A stretch of DNA of 64,000 nucleotides. Source: Cladopsammia gracilis (lineage: Eukaryota; Cnidaria; Anthozoa; Scleractinia; Dendrophylliidae). The position numbers and the translations under genes are program-made. The stretch covers positions 28,854 to 92,853 of the forward strand of contig JAJGOT010001047.1 of assembly GCA_022457155.1 (NCBI GenBank), written 5' to 3'. Of this stretch, positions 29,738 through 41,672 are shown piece by piece (the stretch's first letter is position 1; every line of letters begins with the position of its first letter). Below the pieces are notes generated by a model. It ran no database searches, was not told the origin of the DNA, and saw only the letters and a program-made list of their open reading frames with translations.

Positions 29738-30357
29738 ATGTGTAGGATAACAGGCTGCTTCTTTTCCGGCTACAACCTTCAACGTCATATACAAATGCAC
29801 GTCAGGAAAGGCGGCATAGAAGAGGAAGACATTCCCCGTTTGACGTCAATTATGTTACATTCAACAAGGGGTGTGGAACTGTCGCAATCTACATGGGCAA
29901 ACATCTCAGAACGGTGCACAACGTAAAAGAAAACTCTGGTGAGTTAAGAAATCTTTTGAAGTCGTCGAGGGTATACACTGGCCTGAAATCAGAAATCGAC
30001 CTGTATGTAAACGAGGGTCACGAGGAGAGTTCCGACAAGTCAGTGGAAAGCGACGACAACTCAGAGGAAAACGAGGGGACAGACGAGCATCGCCCTCTGT
30101 CTTCTCACAGTAGAAGCACGGCAGGAAAAAACAGAAATGCCAGAAACAGCAGAAACATAGCAAAAGATAATGAAAGTTCTGCCGACACAGGTTCTGAATA
30201 CCAAGAACAGTCTGATGAAGAATCAGAATCTTCAGAATCTAACAAAAAACCGCATTCCTCAAAACCATCACCACGACCAAGTAAACTGGAACAGTATTAC
30301 CGAAGTAGTGATTTGAATGCTGATGACTTCGTTCCTACGCAGTCTTGCAGAAGATGA
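29738..30357 (+). pseudogene. C2H2-like zinc-finger gene remnant, unit B copy
   Basis: Same two-frame layout as 1587-2206: CRITGC...RHIQMH finger at 29,738-29,926 and the HLRTVH frame to 30,357. It differs by two substitutions in the Ser-rich tail (KKPHSSKPSPRPS). That the frame change is identical argues that it is ancestral, or that an intron boundary lies there. Confidence 0.5.
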
Positions 30358-30415
30358 AAATGTTACATCGCCTTCACCAAAGAGTGCTGTGAATATTCAG
30401 CGAGTCCAGGAGTCG

Positions 30416-30948
30416 GGTGTGCTCAAAGGTGAGATTTTGGTAAAACTTGCTCCACACGGCCCCAAACCTACGTTTAGTGTACTTTTCATAGAAATGCAAT
30501 GTTTTGGTTTTTTGGCGTTGATTTGAGGCCAGTACGACGACTTGAGATCTGGTGTGGTCAAAAGCGAGATTTTGCCAAAACGTGCTCCACACGGCCCAAA
30601 ACGAACGTTTTGTGCATTTTTCATAGAAATGCACTGTTTTCGCTTTATGGCGATGATTTGAGGCCGGTACGACGATTTTGAGACCTGGTGTGCTCAAAAG
30701 AGAGATTTTGCCAAACCTTGCTCCGCACGGCCCAAAACGTACTTTTTGTGCATTTTTCATAGAAATGCACTGTTTTCGCTTTTTGGCGATGATTTGAGGC
30801 CAGAACGACGATTTTGAGTTCTGGTGTGCTCAAAAGTGAGATTTTGGTAAAACTTGCTCCGCACGGCCCAAAACGTACTTTCTGTGTACTTTTCATAGAA
30901 ATGCACTGTTTTGGTTTTTTGGCGTTGATTTGAGGCCAGTAAGACGAC
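30416..30948. repeat. 136-bp satellite, ~4 monomers, left of composite Polinton
   Basis: One monomer more than at 2266-2663, with a few substitutions. It ends ...agtaagacgac at the same insertion point as unit A. Confidence 0.95.
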
Positions 30949-31211
30949 AGTAGTTAGGAAATGGGGGTTCTGGACCACACTTGTAATAACTTTTCACACA
31001 CCGAACGAGAAATTCCACTTTTAGCACAAACTTTTTCTGGTCAGTTCAACACAAGTTCAAAAAAGTCTTCTGCCAGTTTCCACCACAGATTATTTTTTCC
31101 AATCTGCTCAAATTCATCACAACAAATTTTCACCTCCCCAATCTCCAACGCACCCCAATCAGCAGAAATCAATTCCCACGAATTAATTTCTTTGTGTGCA
31201 AATTCACACAT
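30949..31211 (+). repeat. Left TIR of composite Polinton
   Basis: Same 263 bp as 2664-2926 with small differences (for example accacACTTG for accacCCTTG). Its inner edge again coincides with the ATG of the TIR frame. Confidence 0.92.
31041..31211 (-). CDS. 56-aa TIR ORF, composite left end
   Basis: Same frame as 2756-2926, directly following the SEA gene stop. One base change near 31,093 alters a Trp-Lys-Leu region codon (N-L-W-W segment becomes N-N-L-like). Function unknown. Confidence 0.4.
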   Translation of the reverse strand: MCEFAHKEINSWELISADWGALEIGEVKICCDEFEQIGKNNLWWKLAEDFFELVLN

Positions 31212-31523
31212 TTAAATCATCTTCAAAGTTTCCTTTATCTCCAGCAGAATCTTACTTTGATTGTCTAATGCTGCTGCAAGCAATGCAACTCTTTCCTCCA
31301 GATTCACAAAAGATTCAAACAAAATTTCAACTTCACTCACACTTGAACAGTCACTTGAACTTTCACTCACACTCTTTGCTTCTCTCTTTGCTTCGCTTTT
31401 TGCTTCGCTCACATTTTTCGCTTCACTCGCAGCTTCACTCGCAGCTTCACTCTCCAGTTGTTTTCTATGCGAATCATCAAATGTCTTTGAACATATCAAG
31501 TCTAGTACTTTTAACGAACCCAT
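31212..31523 (-). CDS. SEA-repeat coiled-coil protein, copy 2
   Basis: Encodes exactly the same 103-residue protein as 2927-3238, the only leftward gene without any difference or break besides the integrase fragments. Complete conservation of a low-complexity frame is consistent with very recent duplication rather than selection. Confidence 0.6.
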   Translation of the reverse strand: MGSLKVLDLICSKTFDDSHRKQLESEAASEAASEAKNVSEAKSEAKREAKSVSESSSDCSSVSEVEILFESFVNLEERVALLAAALDNQSKILLEIKETLKMI

Positions 31524-31534
31524 TTTTTCTCAAT

Positions 31535-32453
31535 TCATTCTTTTTCCATCCAATCCGTATCCACTGCTGATGAATCCAAATCACGAAACTTGATGGGTCG
31601 CTTTATCTTTTTCTTCTTTTTCACTCCTTCCACATCTGCTTTGACTTTCTGCTGTGCCTTCAACAATTCTTCTCCATAGAAACTTCCATCCACTTTCTTT
31701 CCCTTCAAATCTGCAACTTCATATGTCACTGGCTTGGAACTTTTCACACCAACTACAACAAACACTTTCCGCGACCAATTCGGGGTGAAACCTTTGTCAT
31801 ATTCCATTCGCTTATATTTAACAATTCTCACTCTTTCTCCAATTTTGAACTTTGCCTCAACTTGCTTCAATAACTCATTCGGATACAAATTTTCGAAAAC
31901 TTCTCTCTCCCTGCTTTTCACACTTGCAGCTGTTGGAGTCATTCCCACACTTCGATGAAAACTTCGATTATAATCTCTCACAATCGGTTGCAACACATCA
32001 ATCCATTTTCGCGTATTCGCAGCTGTGAAATGCTTCCAAATTCTTTCCTTCAATGTTCGGATAAATCTTTCCGCAACACTTGCTTTTTCTTTGGTTTTGG
32101 TGTGATAAATGCCAATTCCATTTTTCGCAAGAATTTCGTAAAATCTCCTTTGAACTCATTACCTTCATCTGTCCACAATTTGTTTGGTCTCCTTTCTGTT
32201 TCATCAAATATTTCCTCCAGTTTCTCCTTTAATTCTTCACTTGACTTTCCCACCAATTCTTTCGCCCATGCAAATTTGGAGAAAACATCCAACACAACCA
32301 GAATATTTCTATATCCTGAGTTCCATTCCTCAAAGTTTACCATCTCCGCCAGATCAGCAGTCCAGATATCATCCACACCAAATGCTATCACCCTCCTTTT
32401 CTCGAAGTGTCTCCTGACTGGTTTATGCAATTCGAGATTTCGAGTCCAGTCAG
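31535..32453 (-). pseudogene. Integrase, copy 2 (same frameshift)
   Basis: Both halves (31535-32053 and 32050-32430) are identical in protein to the unit A copy, and the one-base break in the run at 32121-32125 is the same. The catalytic Asp residues are present in the first half and the catalytic Glu lies in the second frame. Confidence 0.9.
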
Positions 32454-32468
32454 CATTCGAAATCTCTG

Positions 32469-33275
32469 CTAGTTTCCCTGTCTTTTCCCCATCCCTAACT
32501 TCTGCTTTGCATCAATCACATTTCTTGCCAGTGCATGTCCCCATTGCCTTTCTTTCCAGGGAATCGCATCCAATGCAGCAACCATCTTTCTATCCACTTC
32601 ATTTTTGCATTTACGATCATCTTTGCAGATAGAATAATCCACATCATGCTGCATCGCTACAGCATCTGTTTTGCCTGTGGGCTGTTGCATGATTTGTGTT
32701 ATCTTTCCACTTTTATCGAATTTCACTTGCTTGTGCAATGGATTGAATGGTCCAGTGAAGTTGTGTCCGGGGAGAGTGAATCCACTTTCTGGTCTCGGTA
32801 ACTTTCCAATTAACTTATGCACATCCACACCTCTCCCATCCAAATCCTTGCGATCTGTCTTGTACTTTTTATTCGGCCTCACAATCACACTCAACTGATT
32901 GAGCATATCCGAGGCTGTTTTCTCCAGAAGGCTTGCTCTTCTCCATTGCGAAATTCACAGCTTTCTTCTGCATATTTGCATTTCGCAACAACTCGCTGGC
33001 ACCGAATCGTCCCATCTCCACTACTTTTTTCCCTATCCATGGCATGGCATGTGCCAAACCAGTTAAAGCAAGTTCGCCGAATCCAGATCCTTCTCGCTCG
33101 CCCCCACCTTGTGAGGGCAGACTCAGTTTCCCGATATCTTGACAAATCTTGTCTTCTTTATCCCACAACTTGCACAATGGCAAAACCACATAGGTCTGCC
33201 ATTCTTCGCGAGAAATGTTCCACTTGGTTCAACGCATTCTGTTTCTTTCTTCTCTTTCACGCAATACGATTTCAT
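32469..33275 (-). pseudogene. Zinc-ribbon / PLA2 protein, copy 2 (frameshifted)
   Basis: ATG at 33275. It retains ~18 bp (near 32,915-32,935) absent from unit A, yet is still broken at both places. The PLA2 frame opens at MLNQLSV (32,906) and includes LPGHNFTGPFNPL and HDVDYSICKDD, with A to V in the KCKNEADRK helix. The middle hydrophobic frame has V to M in AHAVPWIG. The extra bases here suggest the unit A form is a secondary deletion. Confidence 0.82.
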
Positions 33276-33276
33276 T

Positions 33277-33700
33277 TTAGAGGGAATTAATATATCTAAC
33301 TATCTCTTTTTCATTTTCCGCAACATCATCTGACCAAGTTTCAAGCATTTCCTCATATTTTCTCCCCAAATTCATCTCATTTTCAGAAACCACAAACAAT
33401 AATACCCACATTTCAAACTATCCAGAGCTTGTATCTGGAACCCATTTCTCAGGAAAGATTTCATCCCCGGATTCCACCTTTTCACGTTCTCCTCCCATTA
33501 GATTGGTGGAGCCATTCCAAACGAATCAAACCAGCAGAATTCATTTCCGCGTTTCCAACATGCGACCCAATGCGTTCCCACATTTTCCAAATCATCCAGA
33601 TTGATGATGCAGGGGGAATGATTCTTTCCCAGTTCCTCATTTCTTGCGAAGATTCCTTTCAATGGAATTCCAAGTTTGTCGCGTTAATTTTGCAGATCAT
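33277..33700 (-). pseudogene. Adenain-like protease, copy 2 (broken)
   Basis: Same pieces as 4975-5398: His in GTHWVACW, Cys in CGYYC, internal TAA after APPI, and frameshifts at both ends. One base differs near 33,436 (cttg to ctgg), altering a residue in the FKIQ segment. The start again overlaps the stop of the membrane protein. Confidence 0.85.
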
Positions 33701-34428
33701 AATTGCTCAGTGCTTTGTCGACGAACGACCAGCGCGAGTTTTTTTCCCTTCCCTCTTCCTCGCCTCACATATGGTAATGTTGACGTGTTCCAACTTCCCG
33801 CAAATGGTTGTGGAGGTTCTAAACGCATTCCATTTCCTGCAAATGCATGCGGATTCACATGCAAACCCTTTCCCAACACCTTTGACACAAGTTGAATCGC
33901 AAGGGGTATCCCAAATGCTGCCAAGGTTCCTAGCAAGCCGCCTTTCTGCCCTCGACCAACTTTCACTCCTTGCGATGCGAGAAAGTTCCGCAGAAACGAT
34001 TTCTGACCACTTGTCAACTGTGACACCAATCCGAACAACTCAGGTGCTCTGGGAGGAATTGCACCACTTCCAAATATCTTTCCCAATGCTTTTTCTGCTC
34101 CAAAACTCAATCCAGCCATGCCCAATGCTTTTGCTGCAGGAACAAGCAAGGGTTTTGCCAGACCAACTAAAGCTGAAAATAAATTTCCTCCTTTGCTCAC
34201 AACATGCCTCATCTGTGTTTTACTGATTTTCAAATCCACTCTCCGCTCATCTTCTTTGGCTTTCTTGATGCGATTGAGTTGTGTCTTTGTCAGGTTCACA
34301 TCGTGATCTCCACTCAAATTCTCGAATTTCAATCTAAGTGTGACAGCTTGATTGCTTTCAAATGCTTTTTCCAGTTTCTTCAATTGGCCGGGAGAGAAAT
34401 TTAATTTGGTTTTGAAATAGTTTGTCAT
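33697..34428 (-). CDS. pX-like / membrane-active minor capsid protein, copy 2
   Basis: Open 243 codons, differing from copy 1 only by G to R in the DERGVDL linker between the two N-terminal motifs. No third copy exists, because the composite's second part begins downstream of this gene. Confidence 0.75.
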   Translation of the reverse strand: MTNYFKTKLNFSPGQLKKLEKAFESNQAVTLRLKFENLSGDHDVNLTKTQLNRIKKAKEDERRVDLKISKTQMRHVVSKGGNLFSALVGLAKPLLVPAAKALGMAGLSFGAEKALGKIFGSGAIPPRAPELFGLVSQLTSGQKSFLRNFLASQGVKVGRGQKGGLLGTLAAFGIPLAIQLVSKVLGKGLHVNPHAFAGNGMRLEPPQPFAGSWNTSTLPYVRRGRGKGKKLALVVRRQSTEQL

Positions 34429-34431
34429 TTT

Positions 34432-35687
34432 CTAGACAACTACAAGTTCTCCCCCAACTACATCCAGGACCACTTCTTTTTCCTTCAAAACCAAGGCATA
34501 TATTGTGTAGTCAAAAGCATTTGCAGCTTCATTTAATCTATAGTGAAACACCAGTTGTTTTGGGTCATTCGTTAGATTGTTCTTGTTTTCACGTAAGTCG
34601 AAATAAATCAGTGGATAAAGCGTTGAATAATTCACAACACTTAATTGAACTCCAGTGTTATAGTCATTTTTCCGGTAACGATAGTTCAAAGCATCTTCCA
34701 GAATTCGCAGCTTGAAATTTGCATCATATTCAATCTCTGGATAAAATTCTTGACCATATTGCAGTCGACAATTGGCTAGTTTTGCAGTGTTATCCCCATC
34801 AACGTTAAATGTGTCGAAAATATATGGATTGAATGCCAAAGCGTTTGATCTTTGAGTTTGTTGAAGCCAGATAAACACATGTTTTGCATCTTTCACCCCT
34901 GGAGACAACTGCCAAATGCCTTCAGCATCTCTCCTGCTTGAAGATGGGTGAATTGATTCTTGAAGAAAAGTCCACTTGTTTGGTTTCAGAAAATTTTTAT
35001 TTACCTCCAACTGCCCTTTGGGAGAAAAAGTCATCATCGGCACCCACAATTCAAAGGTGCGAACAACAACTCGACGTGCTGGACCACCAGCCTGTTGCCA
35101 GATCAATTCTGCATCAGCCTGCAAATCATTTCAAATTCCATTGCCATTGGTGGCAGGAGTGAATCTTCCAACTCTTCAAAGAATGCATAACGATAGAGGG
35201 GAATGATGGTTTCAAATGAATTCAGCGCTTGCGTCAACAATTCTCTTGCTTTGATTCCTGCGTTGTTGTTCAATGTCACATCATTTGCTGTATCCAAATA
35301 CCAAAACTACGACTTGGCTGCACTTCTTGAATAGTCATCTGAATATTCCAGGAGATTCTTGACGAAAACTGCTTTGTGCGCATTATCTAGATTGTAGAGT
35401 GTCTTGGCATTTGACGAAACTTTGATTTTGTTTATCAGTGAAAACGAACTGTTCAAGGTGGAGCATGTTTGATCTGCTGCAACTTGAGCACCATTTGCTT
35501 TTGCCTCCAAGGTGTAATTCACGCGAAGATACGCATTGTACCAGTCATACCAGTTGCTTCTGTCAGTGACATGGAATTTATATCCATCCTTCTTTTGCGA
35601 TTGAGCATTTCCTGGAAACGTCAGGGGAGTATTTAATTGAAATCTGGTGAAAGTGGTTTTCTCGAGATATTCTGGTGATCTAAACAT
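34432..35687 (-). pseudogene. Major capsid protein, copy 2 (frameshift plus amber)
   Basis: It carries the ancestral frameshift (35,123-35,125) and an additional TAG at 35307-35309 replacing a Gln codon of copy 1 (CAG) in the SQFWYLD segment. The second jelly-roll frame (34432-35124) is otherwise like copy 1. More decayed than the unit A copy. Confidence 0.9.
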
Positions 35688-35708
35688 TTTATTCTGACAA
35701 ACAAAATT

Positions 35709-36131
35709 ATGAATCACCCCTCAGAATGGAAGAAAATCTATCTCCCATCTCGCGGGAAGTATGTTTGGAAGCACAAAGGAACTGGAGTCATTCGAGACAG
35801 TTTAATGAAAATCGGAAAACCTCTCCTGGGTTTGGCAAAGTCCGCGGCTAGTCAACTTGTCAAAAAATCTGTCGAAAAAGCTGCGGATGAAGGATCCAAG
35901 GTAATTGTCAAGAAAGCTGGGGACAAACTCCAATCTATGTTGCGAGCAAATTCAAAGCCAGCGAAACCAGTCGCACAAGTTCCCAAAGTCAAATTTGCGG
36001 ATGCTATTGCTATTCCTGTCGCTCCAACTCGTGCGAAACCCAAACCCAAACTCAGATCTAAAGTCAGACCCAAACCCCAAGTTTCTCAGAACGCTCTCAT
36101 TCGTCTAAATCAACTTATTGCACAATCTTAA
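35709..36131 (+). CDS. Basic core protein, copy 2
   Basis: Identical 140-residue product to 7407-7829; only a silent change (ctg to ctt) near the end separates them, and that base is shared with the copy at 46,116. Confidence 0.65.
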   Translation: MNHPSEWKKIYLPSRGKYVWKHKGTGVIRDSLMKIGKPLLGLAKSAASQLVKKSVEKAADEGSKVIVKKAGDKLQSMLRANSKPAKPVAQVPKVKFADAIAIPVAPTRAKPKPKLRSKVRPKPQVSQNALIRLNQLIAQS

Positions 36132-36152
36132 ATCCATTTCTATGAAATCGAT

Positions 36153-36893
36153 TTATTTCTCATCTTCCTCCCGAATATACATCGTAAAAGCCATATCCAT
36201 GTCATTCATATCCAGTGGATTGTTTCTCCCATCTGTCACATAAACTCGAATTGCTTGAATCATGTGCTTATTCACAGAGTGCCATTCCAACCTCATGGGT
36301 TCCACAGAAAACGGATAACTCACATGCAACATTGACGTTGACAGGGCAAACAACACATTGTTGTCTATATTCGCAACTTCCCTTGAAATCAGGTCACAAT
36401 GCAGATAGACCCAATCCACACCTCTTGTGATATTTGGGATAAAAGCTGAAACATTTGTCCCACCAGTCAGAATCTTTTTCTCAAATCCAAGCAGATTCGC
36501 AAAATCCCCACTTCTCAAATCCACTTCAATCGTGTTGTCCAAAGTCATAATCGTCTTGAACACGCTCTTGTCGAAAAACAGGTTGACTTTCTCTGAACCA
36601 ATCTCGCCTTGTAAAACCGCGTTTATGGTTTTATACCCATACATACCATTTTCAAATGTTATGGTCTTCCAAACACTTTCACTCGTTGTCTTCCATTTCA
36701 GCGAATTATTTCCATATTCATCCCTGATGTTATACCACGAATAGTTCATTGTCACGAGCTTATTCAAAGCTGCTTCATAATTCTTTCCTTCATCCAGTGT
36801 TATCGGGGGGTCAAAGCGTATTTCGAAATCGTGTGAATGTTGATGAGGATTCTGGTGTTTGGCCAGTTGTGAGTCTAACAAAAGCGGAATCAT
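36153..36893 (-). CDS. Penton, copy 2
   Basis: Open 246 codons. It differs by P to S in the EWHPVNKHM loop, a change private to this copy. The start overlaps the proline-rich stop as in the other copies. Confidence 0.88.
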   Translation of the reverse strand: MIPLLLDSQLAKHQNPHQHSHDFEIRFDPPITLDEGKNYEAALNKLVTMNYSWYNIRDEYGNNSLKWKTTSESVWKTITFENGMYGYKTINAVLQGEIGSEKVNLFFDKSVFKTIMTLDNTIEVDLRSGDFANLLGFEKKILTGGTNVSAFIPNITRGVDWVYLHCDLISREVANIDNNVLFALSTSMLHVSYPFSVEPMRLEWHSVNKHMIQAIRVYVTDGRNNPLDMNDMDMAFTMYIREEDEK

Positions 36894-37921
36894 TTTATTT
36901 GCTTCAACAGTTTTTCTCCCTGATCACTGGAGAGGATTTCTGATTCATGCAAAATTCGCACAATCTCCACCAAATCGTGCCTCAACTTTGTCGAAGTGTT
37001 TCCAGCTTGTATTGAACCAAGTCCAACTTCCAGGTGGTTGATGAGGGAATTGAATGAATTTTGAAGACCTTTCCCCGTAAAGCCGAATTGCTTTTTTCCC
37101 ATCTTTTCACCTGCATCTGCTCGTTCTGCTCTTTGTTGACGAATTTTATCTCTTATTTCAATTAGTTCAGGAATTGTTGCGCCACTGAACTCAGAGTGTT
37201 TAGATTTGACTTTATAATTCGGATTATCCCAATTCTGATTGATAATGCGATTAAGATTTGCCAAAACATTTGTCTCATCACTTCTGGGAGGCATCACTCT
37301 CTTTGGTTTTGGCGCATTTGCTAAGTCAAGTGCTTCCGTCAGAGTTGGTTCAGGTGATTCAAGTGCTTCAGTCAAATCTGGTTCAGGTGGTTCAGGCAAA
37401 TCTGGTTCAGTTGGTTTCGCCAGAGTTGGTTCAGATAAAGTTGGACTTGCTGGAGGTGAATACAACGTTAAATCTGGTGAATGTGGTATAAGTGGTTCAG
37501 TGTGTGACTGTTTTGTGGTTGAAGGACCAAAAGCCAAATCCATAGCTTGTTCCATGGGATAATCTTTCCTGATATAGTAAAGCAGCTTATTAGCGGGTGA
37601 AAGATTTTCCGCATCTTCTTCATTCAAGTTCTCATCACTAAGCTCTTGTCCTTCAGCTTGACTTGTTTCACCCCAATTTGAAAGTGAGCTGAGTGAAGGT
37701 GAAAGTGAGCTTGGAAGTGAGCTCTGAGATGTTGCAACTGGTTCAACCACCTTCAACACATCTTATTTCTTCGTTACAGGATTCAGCATTTTCTCATATG
37801 AAGTTGCCTTCATTTCTTCCTCAATCTTTCTCTGCTTGAATGCAGCGAGAATCTCTTGATGAGATTGTTTCGACTTGGCTTCTTTCGCAGAGGCAAGTTC
37901 TGCCCATTTCTTGACCGACAT
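36890..37921 (-). pseudogene. Proline-rich protein, copy 2 (in-frame TAA only)
   Basis: ATG at 37921. The first 52 codons (MSVKKWAELASAKEAKSKQ...) are intact here, then TAA at 37763-37765 is followed in the same frame by the 289-codon remainder. Without the unit A deletion this copy shows clearly that the two pieces are one gene. No ATG begins the second piece (a GTG lies two codons after the TAA), so internal re-initiation is unlikely. Confidence 0.65.
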
Positions 37922-37940
37922 TTTTATTTGACAAGACAAA

Positions 37941-38580
37941 ATGCATTTCTCTAATTTTGACTTTCTCTCCGAATCAACTGATTCATTTCAACAAATCCAT
38001 CCTGCCATGTCAAGTGAAAACTTTCGTATGCTCATATGTGGACCTTCTAACTGCGGAAAGACAAATTTACTCTTGAATATGATTTATCGCCTGCTCTTCT
38101 TTGACGAAATCATTCTTTTCGCAAAAAAACTTGCATCAGGATAAGTATGTAGGTCTCCTGAAAGATTTTGAAAAGCGCGCGAATCCCGTTGCAGGTTACC
38201 AGGTCTTGACACCTTTTACCGAATGTGTTCCGTTGAAAGAATTGTTTCAGGATGCCGCGGGTCAGCGCGTTGTGATCTTCGATGACTTTGCTTGTGACCG
38301 CAATCAGGAGCAAATGATCAACTGGTTTTTCAATGGGAGACATTGCAACTGCAGTTTGATCTATCTTGCCCAGAGATTCTTCAAGGTGCCAAAAGATATT
38401 CGCGACAATTGTTCCCATTTTTGCTTGTTCCGATTTCCTCCTAAAGATTGCAAACGCATTGCAACTGAACTGGGGATAGATGAACAGAAACTGCTCAAGG
38501 CAACTGAAAACGATTTTTCATTTCTCTATGTGGATCAACCGAAGAAAACTGTCTGCAAAAACTTTGACGAGGAGATTTAA
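37941..38580 (+). pseudogene. Packaging ATPase, copy 2 (same frameshift)
   Basis: Walker A GPSNCGKTN and Walker B RVVIFDDF are present. The break is at the seven-A run 38123-38129, as in the other copies. Two residues after the break differ from copy 1 (V for I and L for S near DKYVGLLKDF), shared with the copy at 48,348. Confidence 0.88.
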
Positions 38581-38581
38581 A

Positions 38582-39592
38582 ATGGGACATTTAAATGAAA
38601 AAGCTGATGAGGACACATCGCATCTCGCAACTATTCATTACGTAGATTCCAACTCCATTTCATCTGGCGGGTCTATCACAGGAAATGTAGACATGAATTC
38701 CAACCAAATCACAAACCTTTCCACCCCTGTGAATGAGTTCGATGTTGCGACAAAAGAATATGTGGACAAGACAGTTGCGGAATCTGGTCTCCTGTCAATA
38801 CTTGCTGCAGCAACTTCAACGTATGTTGACGCGTTCATAAACGAAAATGCGGAATGTTTCTATTGCGTGGATCGGGAATCGCAAGTTCTTCTGGACGATG
38901 GGACACGAAAAATCAAGAAGTTGATTGACCGCACTCTCTCCAGTCTGGATGCAACTCAAACTATGCAGAATCAAATGCCAACCCTTTCAACGCAGAAGAA
39001 TGCGAAGAGATTTTTCATGACTTTCGACGGTGTCAACGACAAACTAATTTCCGACATAAATCTCAATCCCCAAGGTGGTGCGGCGGACATCGTGAACATT
39101 TTTATCCTGTTCCGACTTGCTTCATTCAATGGGTCATATTATAACCTTCGCAATGGCTTGTTTGGACACGACGATGGAGGTTGGGACAAGTTCGTGTGTT
39201 TCAAAGACAATGGAAATCTGTTGATTGCAGGGATAGATGGAAAGGCGAATGAGGAAATTGGCAGCTATCCTGCCAAAGCTGATCTTTCCGTTCTCAATGA
39301 GTGGCATTGCCTTTCAATTCATTGGGTCGTGTCGAATTCGTCGGAACCTGTCTCCAGTTGTTGGGTAAATGGGAAAAAGTTGAAAAGTTTCAATGCCTCC
39401 ACATCTCCCGGGGCGTCGACAATGGTCTTTGGCGATATCAACCCAAATACAACTGTCTCCTTTCATGGAGACATTCAAATTTTCGTGCTTTATAAGGGAG
39501 AAGAATTGAGCGACAATGTCATAAAAGCTCACCACAAGATGATTTGTGAAAGACTTGGTGTGGATCACGACGAAATCGAGTTTGGAGAATGA
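38582..39592 (+). CDS. Fibre protein 1 (repeat plus lectin-like head), intact copy
   Basis: An uninterrupted 336-codon frame from ATG 38582, so repeat and head are joined: MNSNQITNL then DVATKEYVD (residues ~38-60), a linker with CFYCVDRESQVLLDD, and the LamG/concanavalin-like domain (about 125-320) with HWVV and SCWVNGKKL strands. One residue, P to L in ICERPGVDHD, is private. It is the clearest evidence that the shaft unit and head form one protein. Confidence 0.78.
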   Translation: MGHLNEKADEDTSHLATIHYVDSNSISSGGSITGNVDMNSNQITNLSTPVNEFDVATKEYVDKTVAESGLLSILAAATSTYVDAFINENAECFYCVDRESQVLLDDGTRKIKKLIDRTLSSLDATQTMQNQMPTLSTQKNAKRFFMTFDGVNDKLISDINLNPQGGAADIVNIFILFRLASFNGSYYNLRNGLFGHDDGGWDKFVCFKDNGNLLIAGIDGKANEEIGSYPAKADLSVLNEWHCLSIHWVVSNSSEPVSSCWVNGKKLKSFNASTSPGASTMVFGDINPNTTVSFHGDIQIFVLYKGEELSDNVIKAHHKMICERLGVDHDEIEFGE

Positions 39593-41634
39593 AAATGGGA
39601 GCTTTCAATGAAGAAGCGCAAAACGAGGATTCAGACATTCTCAATCGCCTCAGACTTCTGGAGCAACATGCTGGTGGTGGTGGCATGCCTCTTCGCCAGG
39701 GAAATTGGTTTGCGAATAATCGCAAGTTAACTCACCTCGCCAAAGGCACAAGCGATTCTGACGCTGTCACGAAGGCGCAACTCGACACTGGGCTTGCCCT
39801 GAAAACCAACAAAGCGGATCAAATCGTTCTGACAGATCATTTGGACGCAAACTATCACTCGATCGTCAACCTGCAAACTGGGGGAGATAACGATGCACTG
39901 ACTCTCTATACCGCAAAATCACTTTTCCTGACAAGTGATGGTTATCACTTTGATGCCAAGAATCAGAAGATTTTGAATCTGGCGACAGATACTGCAAGTG
40001 ATAAATCCGCCGTGAACATGCTCACACTGAAAAGTTGGCACCCTGACGCGCCTCCACCAACTCATGAAGTCACGAAAGATTTGGATTTGAAACACAACTT
40101 CAACGTGATCAATGTGAAGCAAAATGACCGACAGTTTTATCGAACAAATTACGACACGCTCATGCCATTTGAAGACATCAGGAGAACTTTCTTGCCTCGG
40201 AATGAAATTTTCGCCATGGAAGTTGACTTGGACATGGGGCATCACAACATATTTAATTTGAATGACCCGACTATGGATGCTCAAGCTGCAACGAAGGGTT
40301 ATGTGGATTCGGGAAGGTAGACAGGTGATGCAGGTGGGAAGAAGATCGTGAATGTTGGAGAACCTACTGCATACACAGATGCCGTCACGAAAGTCTATGT
40401 GGACAAAAAAATTGCGGAAGATTTTCTCCCCAAAGCTGGGGGAACTATGACGGGCGCGATACATATGGGAGGAGAGAAGATCATATATCTCGGAACACCC
40501 ACCCTTTAACACTGATGCTGCAACGAAAGCCTATGTGGACACAGAAGCTGGAAGAATCTCCCCAAAGCTGGAGGAACTATGACTGGGGAAGTTGACATGA
40601 GTGGGAACAAGATCACCAATTTGGGGTCAGCGAGTGATAGCAAGGATGCTGCGACAAAGGGAGATGTGGATAGTGTCGCTAGATTGATTCACCAATCCCA
40701 GATCACCTCAGTTGACGCTACAAACGTGTTTCACCTGTGGATGGATGACGTGGATGAGTCAAGCGATGAGTCAAATATCACTGGGACAGAGATTGACACT
40801 TTCGCTGGATCTCCTCACGAATTCAACAAGAAGGCATATGCATTTTAAATTTCCAAGCAAGCTGACAACAGATTCTTGGGAAGACTCGGATTCAATTTTT
40901 TTCCAATTCCCGAGGGGGAATATACGATTTGTTTTGAATTTTTTCCTGCTAAACTTCAGGGAGCGACTTTGACTTGTGTGTCGACTGCACTGAATGTGAA
41001 ACGACAAGCAAGCAAACCATTTTCGGGAGATGCACCGGTGCAAACAATGATCCGATCGATCGTGCACGTGCACAAATGGCACATTTCACCTCCAGAATAT
41101 TTGATGGTGGACATGCATTGGGCAGGAACAGCTTCTGATGCAGCGAAAGAAAATGCGCATTTGATTGTCTATGGGGTGAAGGGAAATGTTTCAGATGTTC
41201 CAGCGAGCGTTTTCGATTCCCCGTTTTCATTTGAGAGCGAGAAGATGATTATGCAAATAAACCTTGACATGAATGGGCATAGAATCATTGGAAACAGAGT
41301 CTTTGTTGAAGGGCATTTCCGCAAAAGTGATGACCCGAATCATTTCTTGTTTGGTGTTTCAAACTTTCTATTCTTTCCTCAGGATGTGAAAATTGTGGGC
41401 GCTGGAATGATTCATAAAAATAGGTCTAGACAATCCCGGGTCGATATCAATGTTGGAGTGGAAGGAGGATCGACAGTGACATGGAATGGTTTATCAGGCT
41501 CGGTAAAATGTGAATACAATGTGGGCGATGGAGTTGTTGTCGGGAAAATGCGAACAGTTAATTTCTCTGTCCTGAAAGTAAAATTGGGAAATGATGATGT
41601 AGTTTTGTTAAGCTTAATTCTTGAATTATTATAA
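39589..41634 (+). pseudogene. Fibre protein 2, copy 2 (two stops and paired indels)
   Basis: Same frame start (ATGA overlap). Lesions: TAG at 40318-40320 where copy 3 has Trp TGG and copy 1 has TGA; one extra C near 40,502-40,504 creating TAA at 40507-40509; one lost G near 40,551 that restores the phase; and TAA at 40846-40848 from a Gln codon (CAA). The remainder, including the C-terminal head from 40,876, is open. The most decayed of the three fibre-2 genes. Confidence 0.75.
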
Positions 41635-41672
41635 TTTTCAAAAAAATTCAAAAAAAAATATATCCATCTAAA